From positions 1 to 64,000 of the forward strand of contig NZ_JAEOAH010000037.1 of the NCBI RefSeq assembly GCF_016612995.1: 64,000 nt of DNA, in the 5' to 3' direction. The translations under genes and the position numbers were made by a program. Source of the stretch: Viridibacillus soli (GTDB lineage: Bacteria; Bacillota; Bacilli; Bacillales_A; Planococcaceae). Shown one piece after another: positions 17,180 through 25,560 of the stretch (position 1 is its first letter; every line of letters starts with the position of its first letter). The notes under the pieces were generated by a model. The model was not told the origin of the DNA. It saw nothing but the letters and a program-made list of their open reading frames with translations, and did not search any database.

Positions 17180-18232
17180 TTAACCGTCTATCATTTTCGC
17201 AATTAATTGTCGATTTCGTTTTTTAAATAACTCATTATGCGAAGATACCATACCAAAGCCATTTGCCTCTGGTTCAATATATTTCTTCGCCTTATTTACT
17301 GCGTTAGCTGCATCTTGAAATGCACCCGCGATTAAATTAACCTTGCCATCATATTTCACGATATCACCAGCTGCATATAAACCTGCTACTGAAGATTCAC
17401 CACAAGAGTTACTTTCAATATAAAAATTATCTGCCATATCAATATCAACTTCACTATTTTCAAGTAAAGATGTGTCTTGATCATAACCATGATTAATGAT
17501 GACTTCATCAATTTCTAAATATTCTACTTCATGATTTTGATGATTTGTTAACTCGATTTTCTCAATTATTTCTCGATTTTTACTTGCTACTAATTTTGTA
17601 ATGGATGTGTTAAAAAAAGATGTAACCGAGCTTCCTAACAATTGATTCACTTGAGATTCATGGCCATTTAACTGATCCTTACGATAGGTTAAGTACACCT
17701 TTTTAGCAATTGGCTCTAATTCATTTGCCCAGTCGATAGCTGAATTTCCACCACCAGAAATGATAACCGTTTTGTCTTTGAAGCGTTGAATTGATTTTAC
17801 TGTGTAATTTAAATTGGACACTTCAAATCGCTCTGCTCCTTCAATTTGAATTTTCGTTGGATTTAAAATGCCACTTCCTACTGCAACTATTATAGTTTTA
17901 GAATAGTGTTTATTTCCTGAAGCAGTTGTTAATTCGAAGTGGCTGTTTGCATTTTTCTCAATGGATTCTACTTTCTCATTTAACACAACGGTTGGATTGA
18001 ATGTTAACCCTTGCTCCACTAATTGTTCAATTAGTTGCCCTCCAGATATTGGTTTATGGCCACCTACATCCCATATCATTTTCTCAGGATAGACATGTAA
18101 TTTACCGCCTAAATAAGGTTGGAACTCAATAATTTTTGTTTTCATCTCACGTAATCCACTATAAAAAGTCGAATATAACCCTGCTGGTCCTCCACCGATT
18201 ACAGTGACATCAAATAACTCTATTTCTTCCAT
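17180..18232 (-). CDS. Thioredoxin-reductase-like ferredoxin--NADP reductase (YcgT/YumC type)
   Basis: Flavoprotein that moves electrons between NADPH and ferredoxin or flavodoxin in the cytoplasm. The 350 residues have an FAD-binding GGGPAGLYSTFYSG at about 12-25, an NADPH-binding ISGGGNSAIDWA at about 165-176 and the second FAD motif GLYAAGDIV at about 300-308. There is no CxxC redox pair, which separates it from thioredoxin reductase. It is divergent from a siderophore importer with a Fur box between, which suggests a role in reductive iron release. No closely spaced downstream gene is present. Confidence 0.85.
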   Translation of the reverse strand: MEEIELFDVTVIGGGPAGLYSTFYSGLREMKTKIIEFQPYLGGKLHVYPEKMIWDVGGHKPISGGQLIEQLVEQGLTFNPTVVLNEKVESIEKNANSHFELTTASGNKHYSKTIIVAVGSGILNPTKIQIEGAERFEVSNLNYTVKSIQRFKDKTVIISGGGNSAIDWANELEPIAKKVYLTYRKDQLNGHESQVNQLLGSSVTSFFNTSITKLVASKNREIIEKIELTNHQNHEVEYLEIDEVIINHGYDQDTSLLENSEVDIDMADNFYIESNSCGESSVAGLYAAGDIVKYDGKVNLIAGAFQDAANAVNKAKKYIEPEANGFGMVSSHNELFKKRNRQLIAKMIDG

Positions 18233-18302
18233 ATTATATAACTCCTATTTATATTCTAATTTATTTATATTTTCCAATATTTTTATCATTTTTAAAAAAT
18301 AT

Positions 18303-18331
18303 TTGACAATCAATATCATTCGCTTTATATT
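18303..18331 (+). promoter_or_regulatory. Promoter of the siderophore operon
   Basis: TTGACA at 18303-18308 and TATATT at 18326-18331 are separated by exactly 17 bases. The pair lies about 80 bases before the fhuC start and just upstream of the Fur box, the ideal geometry for iron-dependent repression. Confidence 0.75.
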
Positions 18332-18341
18332 TAAGCATGCA

Positions 18342-18362
18342 GAATGATATTGAAATTCATTC
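18342..18362 (+). promoter_or_regulatory. Fur box, siderophore operon
   Basis: GAATGATATTGAAATTCATTC is an imperfect inverted repeat close to the Fur 7-1-7 motif, placed just downstream of the -10 element. A partial second copy (AATATCATTC) sits in the promoter spacer. Confidence 0.7.
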
Positions 18363-18411
18363 TCAATTGTAAACTATTAATTTTATTTTGTAAACGGAGG
18401 TTAGTCATATC

Positions 18412-19209
18412 ATGGTTCGCCTATATACAGATGACTTAAGCATTGGTTATGGTGACCGTTTAATTGTCAAAGGATTGAGTATATCAATTCCTGATAAGAA
18501 AATCACAACGATTATCGGCGCAAATGGTTGTGGTAAATCTACGCTTTTGAAAACAATGACTCGTATTATTTCTCAGCAATCAGGCGCAGTCCTGCTAGAT
18601 GGTGAAAATATTGCTAAGCAAAACACGAAGGACTTAGCGAGTAAAATGGCCATTCTCCCTCAAACACCAGAGAGTGTTAGTGGGTTAACCGTTGGAGAGC
18701 TCGTATCCTATGGTCGTTTCCCTTATCAAAAAGGACTTGGTCGACTAACAAAAGAGGATTATGACGTCATTGAATGGGCACTTGATGTAACAGGAACTAC
18801 TGAATTCAAATATCGCTCTGTTGACGCATTATCGGGCGGTCAAAGGCAACGTGTTTGGATTGCAATGGCACTTGCACAAGAAACAGAAATCATTTTTCTT
18901 GATGAACCAACAACATATTTAGATTTGGCTCATCAACTAGAAGTTCTCAGCCTTTTACAAAAGTTAAACAAAGAACAAGAACGTACAATCATCATGGTAT
19001 TACATGATTTAAATCAGGCAGCACGTTTTGCCGATTATATTATTGCATTAAAAGATGGAGAAATCGTGAAAGCTGGCAATTGTGAGGATGTCATTACAGC
19101 TGATGTACTCGAAAAAGTATTCGCGATTGATGCCCATATCGGAATAGACCCTAGAACAAACAAACCTATGTGTGTCACATATGATTTATTAGAAGGAGCA
19201 AACAAATGA
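18412..19209 (+). CDS. fhuC: Iron-siderophore ABC transporter ATP-binding protein (FhuC-like)
   Basis: ATPase that powers import of ferric siderophores. The 265 residues carry Walker A GANGCGKST at about 38-46, signature LSGGQRQR and Walker B IIFLDEPTTYLDLAHQ, the form typical of the FhuC/FepC family. Ribosome site GGAGG is ten bases before the ATG. The next gene overlaps by four bases. With FhuD-like, FhuB-like and FhuG-like products it makes a complete importer. Confidence 0.88.
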   Translation: MVRLYTDDLSIGYGDRLIVKGLSISIPDKKITTIIGANGCGKSTLLKTMTRIISQQSGAVLLDGENIAKQNTKDLASKMAILPQTPESVSGLTVGELVSYGRFPYQKGLGRLTKEDYDVIEWALDVTGTTEFKYRSVDALSGGQRQRVWIAMALAQETEIIFLDEPTTYLDLAHQLEVLSLLQKLNKEQERTIIMVLHDLNQAARFADYIIALKDGEIVKAGNCEDVITADVLEKVFAIDAHIGIDPRTNKPMCVTYDLLEGANK

Positions 19210-20120
19210 AAAAATTATTTTTACCATTCTTATTATTATTCGTTCTAATCATTGCCGCTTGTGGCAATAAAGCTGAGGATACTTCAGCAGATAAAAACAA
19301 TGAGCCAACGACGATTACATATGAATCTGAGAATGGTCCAGTAGAAGTGCCAGCCAACCCACAAAAAGTAATAGTATTAGGTTCTTTTGCAGGTAACGTA
19401 ATGGCACTTGATGTACCCCTTGTAGGTGTTGACTCTTGGGCAAAAATGAATCCTCGCTTTGATTCTACTTTAAAAGACGTTGAAGAAGTAACAGATGAAG
19501 ATATAGAGAAAATTATAGAGCTTGAACCAGACTTAATCATTGGTCTTTCAACTGCTAAAAACATTGATAAACTAAAAGAAATTGCTCCAACAGTAACATT
19601 TACTTATGGCAAAGTAGACTATCTTACACAACATTTAGAAATTGGCAAATTATTAAATAAAGAAAAAGAAGCAAAAGCATGGGTTGCCGACTTTAAAGAA
19701 CGTGCTGCTACTGCAGGTGATGAAATCCGTGCAAAAATCGGGGAAGATACAACAGTTTCTGTCATTGAAAATTTCAATAAAGACCTATATGTATACGGCG
19801 ATCACTGGGGCCGCGGAACAGAAATTTTATATCAAGAAATGAAATTAAAAATGCCTAAAAAAGTAGAAGAGTCAGTCTTAAAAGACGGCTACTATGCTTT
19901 ATCTCAAGAAGTCTTACCTGATTATGCTGGTGACTATGTTATCTTAAGTAAATTCTCAGATGGTGATACTTCATTCCAAAAAACGAAAACATATAAAAAC
20001 ATTCCTGCTGTTAAAAATGGTCAGGTATATGAAGCAAATGCTAGTGAATTCTATTTCAATGATCCGCTAACTCTAGAATATCAATTAGACTTCTTCAAAG
20101 ACCATTTCTTAGGAAAATAA
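19206..20120 (+). CDS. fhuD: Ferric hydroxamate-binding lipoprotein (FhuD-like)
   Basis: Surface receptor for iron-hydroxamate siderophores. The 304 residues have a lipobox AAC (Cys19) and a two-lobed helical-backbone binding fold. The stretch YVYGDHWGRGTEILYQ and the C-terminal YFNDPLTLEYQLDF resemble Staphylococcus FhuD2/Bacillus YxeB, which supports hydroxamate rather than catecholate or citrate substrates (family knowledge; inference for this protein). It overlaps fhuC by four bases. Confidence 0.82.
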   Translation: MKKLFLPFLLLFVLIIAACGNKAEDTSADKNNEPTTITYESENGPVEVPANPQKVIVLGSFAGNVMALDVPLVGVDSWAKMNPRFDSTLKDVEEVTDEDIEKIIELEPDLIIGLSTAKNIDKLKEIAPTVTFTYGKVDYLTQHLEIGKLLNKEKEAKAWVADFKERAATAGDEIRAKIGEDTTVSVIENFNKDLYVYGDHWGRGTEILYQEMKLKMPKKVEESVLKDGYYALSQEVLPDYAGDYVILSKFSDGDTSFQKTKTYKNIPAVKNGQVYEANASEFYFNDPLTLEYQLDFFKDHFLGK

Positions 20121-20156
20121 GCATCACTAATTTTAAAATAGGAATGATGATTAACT

Positions 20157-21167
20157 ATGACAAAAGAAAAACAACAATCCATACCGTTTGTTATTAAATT
20201 CATAGTAGGAATTATCGTTCTGATCTGTATATTTACAGTAGCTATGGTATTCGGTGCTGCAAATACTTCTGTAAGAGAAGTATGGCTAGCTATTACTTCA
20301 GATTCAGCGAGTGATACCATTACGATGATTCGAGAAATCCGTTTACCAAGGGAGGTCGGCGCCATTTTTGTTGGTGCCGCCCTTTCTGTTGCGGGTGCTA
20401 TTATGCAAGGCATGACACGCAATCCATTAGCAGATCCTGGATTACTTGGACTAACTGCTGGAGCAAATGCCGCTCTAGCCATCACCTTTGCTCTTCTACC
20501 ATCCATAAACTATTTTGGTATTATGATTGCTTGTTTCATAGGTGCCGCAATTGGGGCTGTTTTAGTATTTGGAATCGGCATGTTAAAAAGAGGTGGATTT
20601 TCTCCACTGCGAATGGTGTTAACCGGAACTGCAGTCTCTGCATTCCTTTATGCAATAGCTGACGGGGTATCCTTATACTTTAAAATTTCAAAAAACGTTT
20701 CTATGTGGACGGCTGGGGGCCTTGTCGGCACTGCATGGAGTCAGCTACAGCTAATTACACCTATTATTATTGTAGGTCTAATTGTAGCGCTGCTTCTCTC
20801 AAGACAGCTCACCTTACTAAGTTTAAGTGAAGAAGTAGCAGTTGGCTTAGGACAAAATACAATGCGTGTAAAAATCATTTTATTTTTCATCATTATCATT
20901 TTAGTTGGAACATCAGTGGCACTTGTAGGGAATATGGCCTTCATCGGTTTAATGGTACCTCACATCGTGCGTGCCATTGTCGGTACGGATTATCGTCTCG
21001 TTATTCCTATGTCAGCAATCACAGGGGCTTCCTTTATGCTGTTAGCTGATACAGTTGGGCGTACAATTAACGCACCTTATGAAACGCCTATTGCTGCTAT
21101 TATTGCTGTTTTAGGACTACCGTTCTTTTTAATCATTGTTCGTAGAGGGGGCAAAGTATTCTCATGA
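20157..21167 (+). CDS. fhuB: Ferric siderophore ABC transporter permease (FhuB-like)
   Basis: FecCD-family permease of 336 residues with about nine to ten membrane helices, the conserved RLPREVGAIFVGAALSVAGAIMQGMTRNPLADPGLLG near the N-terminus and GNMAFIGLMVPHIVRAIVG in the C-terminal part. It pairs with the next gene's permease to form the channel. The start follows a weak GGAATGAT ribosome site; its stop overlaps the next start by four bases. Confidence 0.88.
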   Translation: MTKEKQQSIPFVIKFIVGIIVLICIFTVAMVFGAANTSVREVWLAITSDSASDTITMIREIRLPREVGAIFVGAALSVAGAIMQGMTRNPLADPGLLGLTAGANAALAITFALLPSINYFGIMIACFIGAAIGAVLVFGIGMLKRGGFSPLRMVLTGTAVSAFLYAIADGVSLYFKISKNVSMWTAGGLVGTAWSQLQLITPIIIVGLIVALLLSRQLTLLSLSEEVAVGLGQNTMRVKIILFFIIIILVGTSVALVGNMAFIGLMVPHIVRAIVGTDYRLVIPMSAITGASFMLLADTVGRTINAPYETPIAAIIAVLGLPFFLIIVRRGGKVFS

Positions 21168-22171
21168 TTGCACCTTATTTGATTAGAAGACAAAGGATAA
21201 TCATATTTGTACTATGTGCTTTAATTATGGCTACATTTATTATAGGTTTAGGCATGGGCGCATCTTCTGTTACATTCGACCGCATCATTCCTACCCTTCT
21301 TGGTAACGGTACTTTTAAAGAAGAGTTTGTACTCTTTTCAATCCGATTACCTCGTATTCTTATAACAGTTTTAGCGGGTATGGCGCTTGCCTTATCTGGT
21401 TCTATTTTACAAAGTATTACACGCAATGACTTAGCAGATCCAGGGATAATCGGGATTAATGCTGGCGCTGGAGTTGGCGTAGCTATTTTCTTTTTATTTT
21501 TCCCTGTTGATGTTGGAACGTTTGTCTATGCGTTGCCTGCAGTGGCTTTTTTAGGCGCTTTACTAACTGCGGGGTTAATATATGCTTTCTCTTATAGCAA
21601 AAAAGAGGGGCTACAACCGGTACGTTTAGTATTAGTTGGGATTGGCTTTTCCATGGCGCTTTCTGGTGTAATGATCGTCCTTATTTCATCAGCGGAGCGC
21701 ACGAAAGTTGACTTTATCGCCAAATGGCTTGCGGGTAATATTTGGGGAACTGACTGGCCTTTTGTTTGGGCAATTTTACCTTGGCTTGCACTACTTATTC
21801 CATTTACTTTATTTAAAGCGAATAAGCTGAACTTGCTAAACTTAAGTGAACCTGTTGCAATTGGAGTTGGTGTATCGCTTGAAAAAGAGCGTATTGTTCT
21901 CCTTTTGACTGCTGTTGCATTAGCTGCATCTGCAGTTTCAGTAACTGGTGGTATTGCCTTCATTGGCCTTTTGTCACCTCATATTGCAAAAGCATTAGTA
22001 GGTCCGAGAAATCAACTATTCATACCGGTCGCCATCTTAACGGGCGGTTGGCTATTACTGCTTGCAGACACTATAGGTCGCAATGTTCTAAGCTCAAGTA
22101 GCATTCCAGCAGGCATTATCGTATCACTAATTGGCGCCCCGTACTTCATATACCTGCTGTTTAAGAAGTAA
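21164..22171 (+). CDS. fhuG: Ferric siderophore ABC transporter permease (FhuG-like)
   Basis: Second FecCD-family permease, 335 residues, about nine helices, with RLPRILITVLAGMALALSGS and GGIAFIGLLSPHIAKAL. In the FhuBG system two different permeases form the channel. Ribosome site AGGGGGC lies upstream within fhuB. It ends the operon; a hairpin follows at 22342. Confidence 0.88.
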   Translation: MIAPYLIRRQRIIIFVLCALIMATFIIGLGMGASSVTFDRIIPTLLGNGTFKEEFVLFSIRLPRILITVLAGMALALSGSILQSITRNDLADPGIIGINAGAGVGVAIFFLFFPVDVGTFVYALPAVAFLGALLTAGLIYAFSYSKKEGLQPVRLVLVGIGFSMALSGVMIVLISSAERTKVDFIAKWLAGNIWGTDWPFVWAILPWLALLIPFTLFKANKLNLLNLSEPVAIGVGVSLEKERIVLLLTAVALAASAVSVTGGIAFIGLLSPHIAKALVGPRNQLFIPVAILTGGWLLLLADTIGRNVLSSSSIPAGIIVSLIGAPYFIYLLFKK

Positions 22172-22341
22172 ACTTAAATTTAAAAACCCTGAATACTCCC
22201 GCTTTTAATTTATTGGGTGCGGTTAGTTAAATTAAAGTCCAACTAATCAGCATCCATGAAACTAAATAAACTATTTACTGCCCATCTACTTGGTTATCGT
22301 GCAAGTGTACTCTATGATGATTATTCTTTATAAAAGAGACA

Positions 22342-22372
22342 AAAGGAGTATAGTGAATTTCTATACTCCTTT
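22342..22372. terminator. Bidirectional terminator after the siderophore operon
   Basis: Perfect 12-pair stem AAAGGAGTATAG/CTATACTCCTTT with a seven-base loop. It separates the rightward siderophore operon from leftward sequence at 22387. Confidence 0.8.
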
Positions 22373-22386
22373 ACTTATATTTGAAT

Positions 22387-22599
22387 CTATTTTTTATAAA
22401 AATCAAAATGATATGGTGCCTGAGCATCTCCTATATAATTTCTAGCATCATATTTGAAATTTAATTTTATTCGAGTACTATTATCAAACCACGTAGGCGA
22501 ACCACTAACTAAAAAGTTAATTGCCCTATGTCCTCCCGGTTTAATTGTTATAGAATTAACCATCCGACATTTATTTCCTTTTAATTTTATTAAAATCAA
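22387..22599 (-). pseudogene. Fragment of an unidentified beta-rich protein
   Basis: An open frame of about 70 codons reads KPGGHRAINFLVSGSPTWFD and YDARNYIGDAQAPYHFDFYK toward the end. It has no ribosome site: the first usable codon is TTG at 22599, or an ATG at 22563. The frame continues upstream a further ten codons (FDYYSYDRK) to a TAG. This looks like the C-terminal part of a longer, probably secreted protein rather than a complete gene. The family was not recognised. Confidence 0.4.
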
Positions 22600-22761
22600 T
22601 TTTCTATCGTATGAATAGTAATCAAACTAGCCAAATATTACTTTCTCTAACTAATTTCTCTGATTCTCGGATAATATGGAGTTGGAAAGATATAAGAGGG
22701 TGCAGATTATTCACAAGCGTCAATTCCTTGCGCTTACCGTTGCAATTTTAATATATTTTTA
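22600..22761. other. Short gene-free spacer
   Basis: A plus-strand frame begins near 22678 and reads RKHQ-type then FLALTVAILIYFY before a stop. It could be a remnant of a signal peptide, but nothing more can be supported. Confidence 0.2.
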
Positions 22762-23388
22762 TTAATAACAATTACTTTTTCCTGGGAACTTCTTGTCCAT
22801 TTTCTTAGCACAATCCATCTGAATCATAACCATTGTTGCAACAACTCCAGCCAAATTAGAGCGTACACCTAGTGCTAATAATTTTTTAGCTGCAAAAGTA
22901 AATTCTTTATCAAAAATCGCATTCGCTATTGTAGAAACTACTGTTACTGGACCATAAGCTGCTTTTAATCCTTCAGATATACACTTGTTACTAGCTGATA
23001 AATATTCAGGTTTATCTTTCATTAAATACCATCCGCAACCTACTGCTCTAGGTGCAATTTTTGGAACTTTAGTAGAGTTTAATTCATTCTTATCAACAAA
23101 TACATCCGCATCTTCCATCTGCTGAATAATTTCTTCATAACCTTCATGGTCTTTCAATTCGTTTTCAAAAATCTCTTTATCATATCCAAGTGTATATCCT
23201 TTTTCATCAGTAACTATTCCTTTTTCAAAAATTAAATTTAAAGATATCGCAAGTAAAGCAACCTCTTCTGAAACATTTTCATTTTCTAAAGCTTTAGTTG
23301 TTCCAGCAAAAACACTAAAAAATGAAAGCATGACAATAGAAACCACCATACTTAATTTAAATAGCATATTATTAGCAAATTTCATCAT
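22762..23388 (-). CDS. Secreted protein with four C-terminal cysteines, bacteriocin-like layout
   Basis: Family not recognised. The 208 residues start with a clear signal peptide (about 1-33, ending near GTTKALE). An acidic, propeptide-like region runs to about 112 (PKIAPRAVG), and a C-terminal domain of about 95 residues holds four cysteines (GCGW, NKCISE, MDCAKK, SNCY) and two strongly hydrophobic helices. This layout, plus a small two-helix membrane protein encoded just upstream, is what secreted antimicrobial proteins with an immunity partner often show. No such function is proven. Ribosome site AGGAGG is ideal for either of two adjacent ATGs (23388 or 23385). The gene is intact, unlike the analogous one near 37 kb. 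Confidence 0.6.
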   Translation of the reverse strand: MMKFANNMLFKLSMVVSIVMLSFFSVFAGTTKALENENVSEEVALLAISLNLIFEKGIVTDEKGYTLGYDKEIFENELKDHEGYEEIIQQMEDADVFVDKNELNSTKVPKIAPRAVGCGWYLMKDKPEYLSASNKCISEGLKAAYGPVTVVSTIANAIFDKEFTFAAKKLLALGVRSNLAGVVATMVMIQMDCAKKMDKKFPGKSNCY

Positions 23389-23478
23389 TTATTCCTCCTT
23401 GTGTCACTTTCAAAATCAACATTTATTGTTTATTTAGCAATTTTTTATATATAGAAAATTGTTATTAAAACAAAAAAA

Positions 23479-23679
23479 TTATTTTTTTGTTTTTCTTTCC
23501 TTCATTAACATGTTTAAAAAAACAAAAAGTCCAGTAAAAAATAAAGCAAAAATTATATTTGTAATTAGATTTAAATCTTCCCTAGTATTAAAAAGTAAAA
23601 TAAATATACAAACAAAATAAACAACAATAGCTATTACTTTTCTTAAATTATCCAAAAAAAATTTTTTTATTTTATTCAT
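23479..23679 (-). CDS. Small two-helix membrane protein, possible immunity or accessory protein
   Basis: A 66-residue basic protein with two predicted membrane helices (about 13-30 and 37-58) and lysine-rich ends (MNKIKK at the start, KERKTKK at the end). A good ribosome site, GAGGTGATT, precedes the ATG. It lies 90 bases upstream of the secreted cysteine protein and in the same direction, so they probably share a transcript. Small cationic two-helix proteins are common immunity partners, which is the only reason for that suggestion. Confidence 0.55.
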   Translation of the reverse strand: MNKIKKFFLDNLRKVIAIVVYFVCIFILLFNTREDLNLITNIIFALFFTGLFVFLNMLMKERKTKK

Positions 23680-23849
23680 TAAAAATAATCACCTCTTAAG
23701 TTATAACAACTATAAATTAACCAACAAAAAATACTCTTAAACTATGTTATAGCAAAAATACGTAAATTGATAGGTAATTATATTAAATTTATGTATTAAT
23801 AACACTATTTACATAAAACATAATGATAACTCCCTCTTTTTCATGAAAT

Positions 23850-24090
23850 TTACAAATAAAAATCCTCCATTGTCGTATCTACCGCATCTTCCGTCACACC
23901 TATATACTTCATGGTAATCGTTGGTGCAGAATGATTAAATAACTGCTGTGATACCCAAACGTCTTGCGCATCGTATGCGTGCCAATATCATCCCGTCCAA
24001 GTGCTTCTGCAGCCTTCTATAGTACTCTGTACGCTTGTGTCGTCGAAATCGGGCCATTTGCATATGCTTCCATATCAGAAGCAGGATGTG
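23850..24090 (-). pseudogene. C-terminal relic of a tyrosine recombinase (phage-type integrase)
   Basis: On the minus strand the frame encodes EALGRDDIGTHTMRKTFGYH, the HxxR box of tyrosine recombinases. After a frameshift near 23935 it continues NHSAPTITMKYIGVTED, which contains the catalytic tyrosine, and ends EDFYL at 23850. An in-frame TAG lies about 18 codons before the HxxR box. With a stop and a frameshift, and no catalytic N-terminal half, it is dead. It marks a former integrated element. Confidence 0.75.
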
Positions 24091-24121
24091 GAACTAACAA
24101 TGAGCGAAGCATTTGTATATC

Positions 24122-24239
24122 TTACTCTCTAGCATTAGGCCATGTTTCATACTTGTTTTAAGGTAAAATCACAGGCATACAATGATGAAGTGAGCTCATT
24201 AATCCATTAGGTGTTGTAGTCAGCATCGGATAAGAATTT
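24122..24239 (-). pseudogene. Relic of a SRAP (SOS response-associated peptidase, YedK/HMCES) gene
   Basis: The minus strand reads LTTTPNGLMSSLHHCMPVILP, matching the conserved TTxANxLMxPIHxRMPVIL block of SRAP proteins. A TAA then replaces the usual acidic codon, followed by NKYETWPNARE and a stop at 24122. About 40 codons remain of a ~220-residue protein. It is adjacent to the integrase relic and could belong to the same lost element or to the host. Confidence 0.6.
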
Positions 24240-24441
24240 ATTCTCTCACCCTTATATTAGACGCTTTACTTTCGTTGTAAAAAATCATTACGTCCAGATT
24301 TCATCGAGCTTGCTCGATGAATTCCCTTAAAAACCTGTGGGATCCGCCGGGGCATAAACTTAGATTTGGCCCACTGAATTGTATACATTTGTTGCATTCA
24401 TCTCATCACTTATAGAAGTGGGGTACTTCTTCTGAATCAAG
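24240..24441. other. Gene-free remainder beside the relics
   Basis: No convincing frame. A short perfect palindrome, CATCGAGCTTGCTCGATG, lies at about 24303-24320. It is probably part of the decayed element. Confidence 0.35.
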
Positions 24442-25443
24442 TTAAAGCAAAATAAATATTAGGATTAAAGCGAAAATAATTTGGAATAGACCAATACCAC
24501 CTGCATATCCGGATAATTTCCATCCATTCTGTGTTAAATCTTTTACATTAACACTCATACCAATACCCGCAAGTGCAATGATCTCCAAATAGTTCCCAAA
24601 AACTTTTATCGGATGTGTAATTGATGTTGGAAATAAAAAAACACTATTGATTACGCACAATAATAGAAAGCCAGCAACATACCAAGGGACAATTGACCCC
24701 ATACTGAATTTTTCTTTAGTAGCTTCTCGAGCTTCTTGATTTGCCATTTTTATACGTTTTAGAACAAAAACAACTAACACTAAGAAAATGATTCGGCTAA
24801 TTTTAAAAATTTCTGCCTGATCTTTCACAGCCTCACCAATAATGCTTCCACTGGCAACAACTTGCCCTACAGATTGCAATGTCCCACCTATTAGAGCTGA
24901 GGAAGGCAGAACGTTATTATGAAAAACTGTACTTGTGATAACAGGTAAAAGAACCATCATAACCGTACCCAATAAATTTACAATTGTTATGGATACAGCC
25001 ATATCTGGCGTTTTTGCATTGATAGCTGGCGCGGTTGAAGCAATTGCAGAAGACCCACAAACAGCATTACCGCTCGCCATCAATAACCGAAAATCTTCAC
25101 CAAAACTCATTTTTTTCCCTAACCATATGACAAAAGCAATTGTTCCAGCCATTTGAATAAGAATATAAGATATGCCTGTTATGCCAATATTAAATAAAGA
25201 ATTAAACGTTAACGTTGCACCCAATAAGATAATTGAATAATATAGCAGTTTACTTTCAGAAAACTTTATTCCTGGTCTTAGTATTGTTTTAGAGCCAAAT
25301 TTTAAATTACCGACCAGAATTCCTATTAAAATAGCAAATAATCCACTACCTAAGCTTGGAAAAAAACGACCAAATACCATTCCAATAAGGGCAACAATAA
25401 TGCAAGATATCAATCCAGGTAGAATGTTTATTATTTTCCTCAT
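24442..25443 (-). CDS. YeiH-family (UPF0324) putative sulfate/anion exporter
   Basis: Integral membrane protein of 333 residues with about nine to ten helices and the family hallmark GNAVCGSSAIAS near residue 128. YeiH members are usually annotated as putative sulfate exporters and sit beside a LysR regulator, exactly as here. Function is inferred from the family only. GGGG seven bases before the ATG is the likely ribosome site. Confidence 0.85.
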   Translation of the reverse strand: MRKIINILPGLISCIIVALIGMVFGRFFPSLGSGLFAILIGILVGNLKFGSKTILRPGIKFSESKLLYYSIILLGATLTFNSLFNIGITGISYILIQMAGTIAFVIWLGKKMSFGEDFRLLMASGNAVCGSSAIASTAPAINAKTPDMAVSITIVNLLGTVMMVLLPVITSTVFHNNVLPSSALIGGTLQSVGQVVASGSIIGEAVKDQAEIFKISRIIFLVLVVFVLKRIKMANQEAREATKEKFSMGSIVPWYVAGFLLLCVINSVFLFPTSITHPIKVFGNYLEIIALAGIGMSVNVKDLTQNGWKLSGYAGGIGLFQIIFALILIFILL

Positions 25444-25560
25444 TTTTTTACCCCATTTAATTTTGTTTGTACCTAAACTTTACTGGAGAAATAATAATCA
25501 GTAAAATACATATAAATAATTATTATTATTAGTATTTCTAATAATAAGAGGAGGCCTCCC

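Noticed and set aside
19175-19564. Minus-strand 129-codon frame over the fhuC/fhuD junction
   Set aside because: Antisense to two genes with clear Walker and lipobox motifs.
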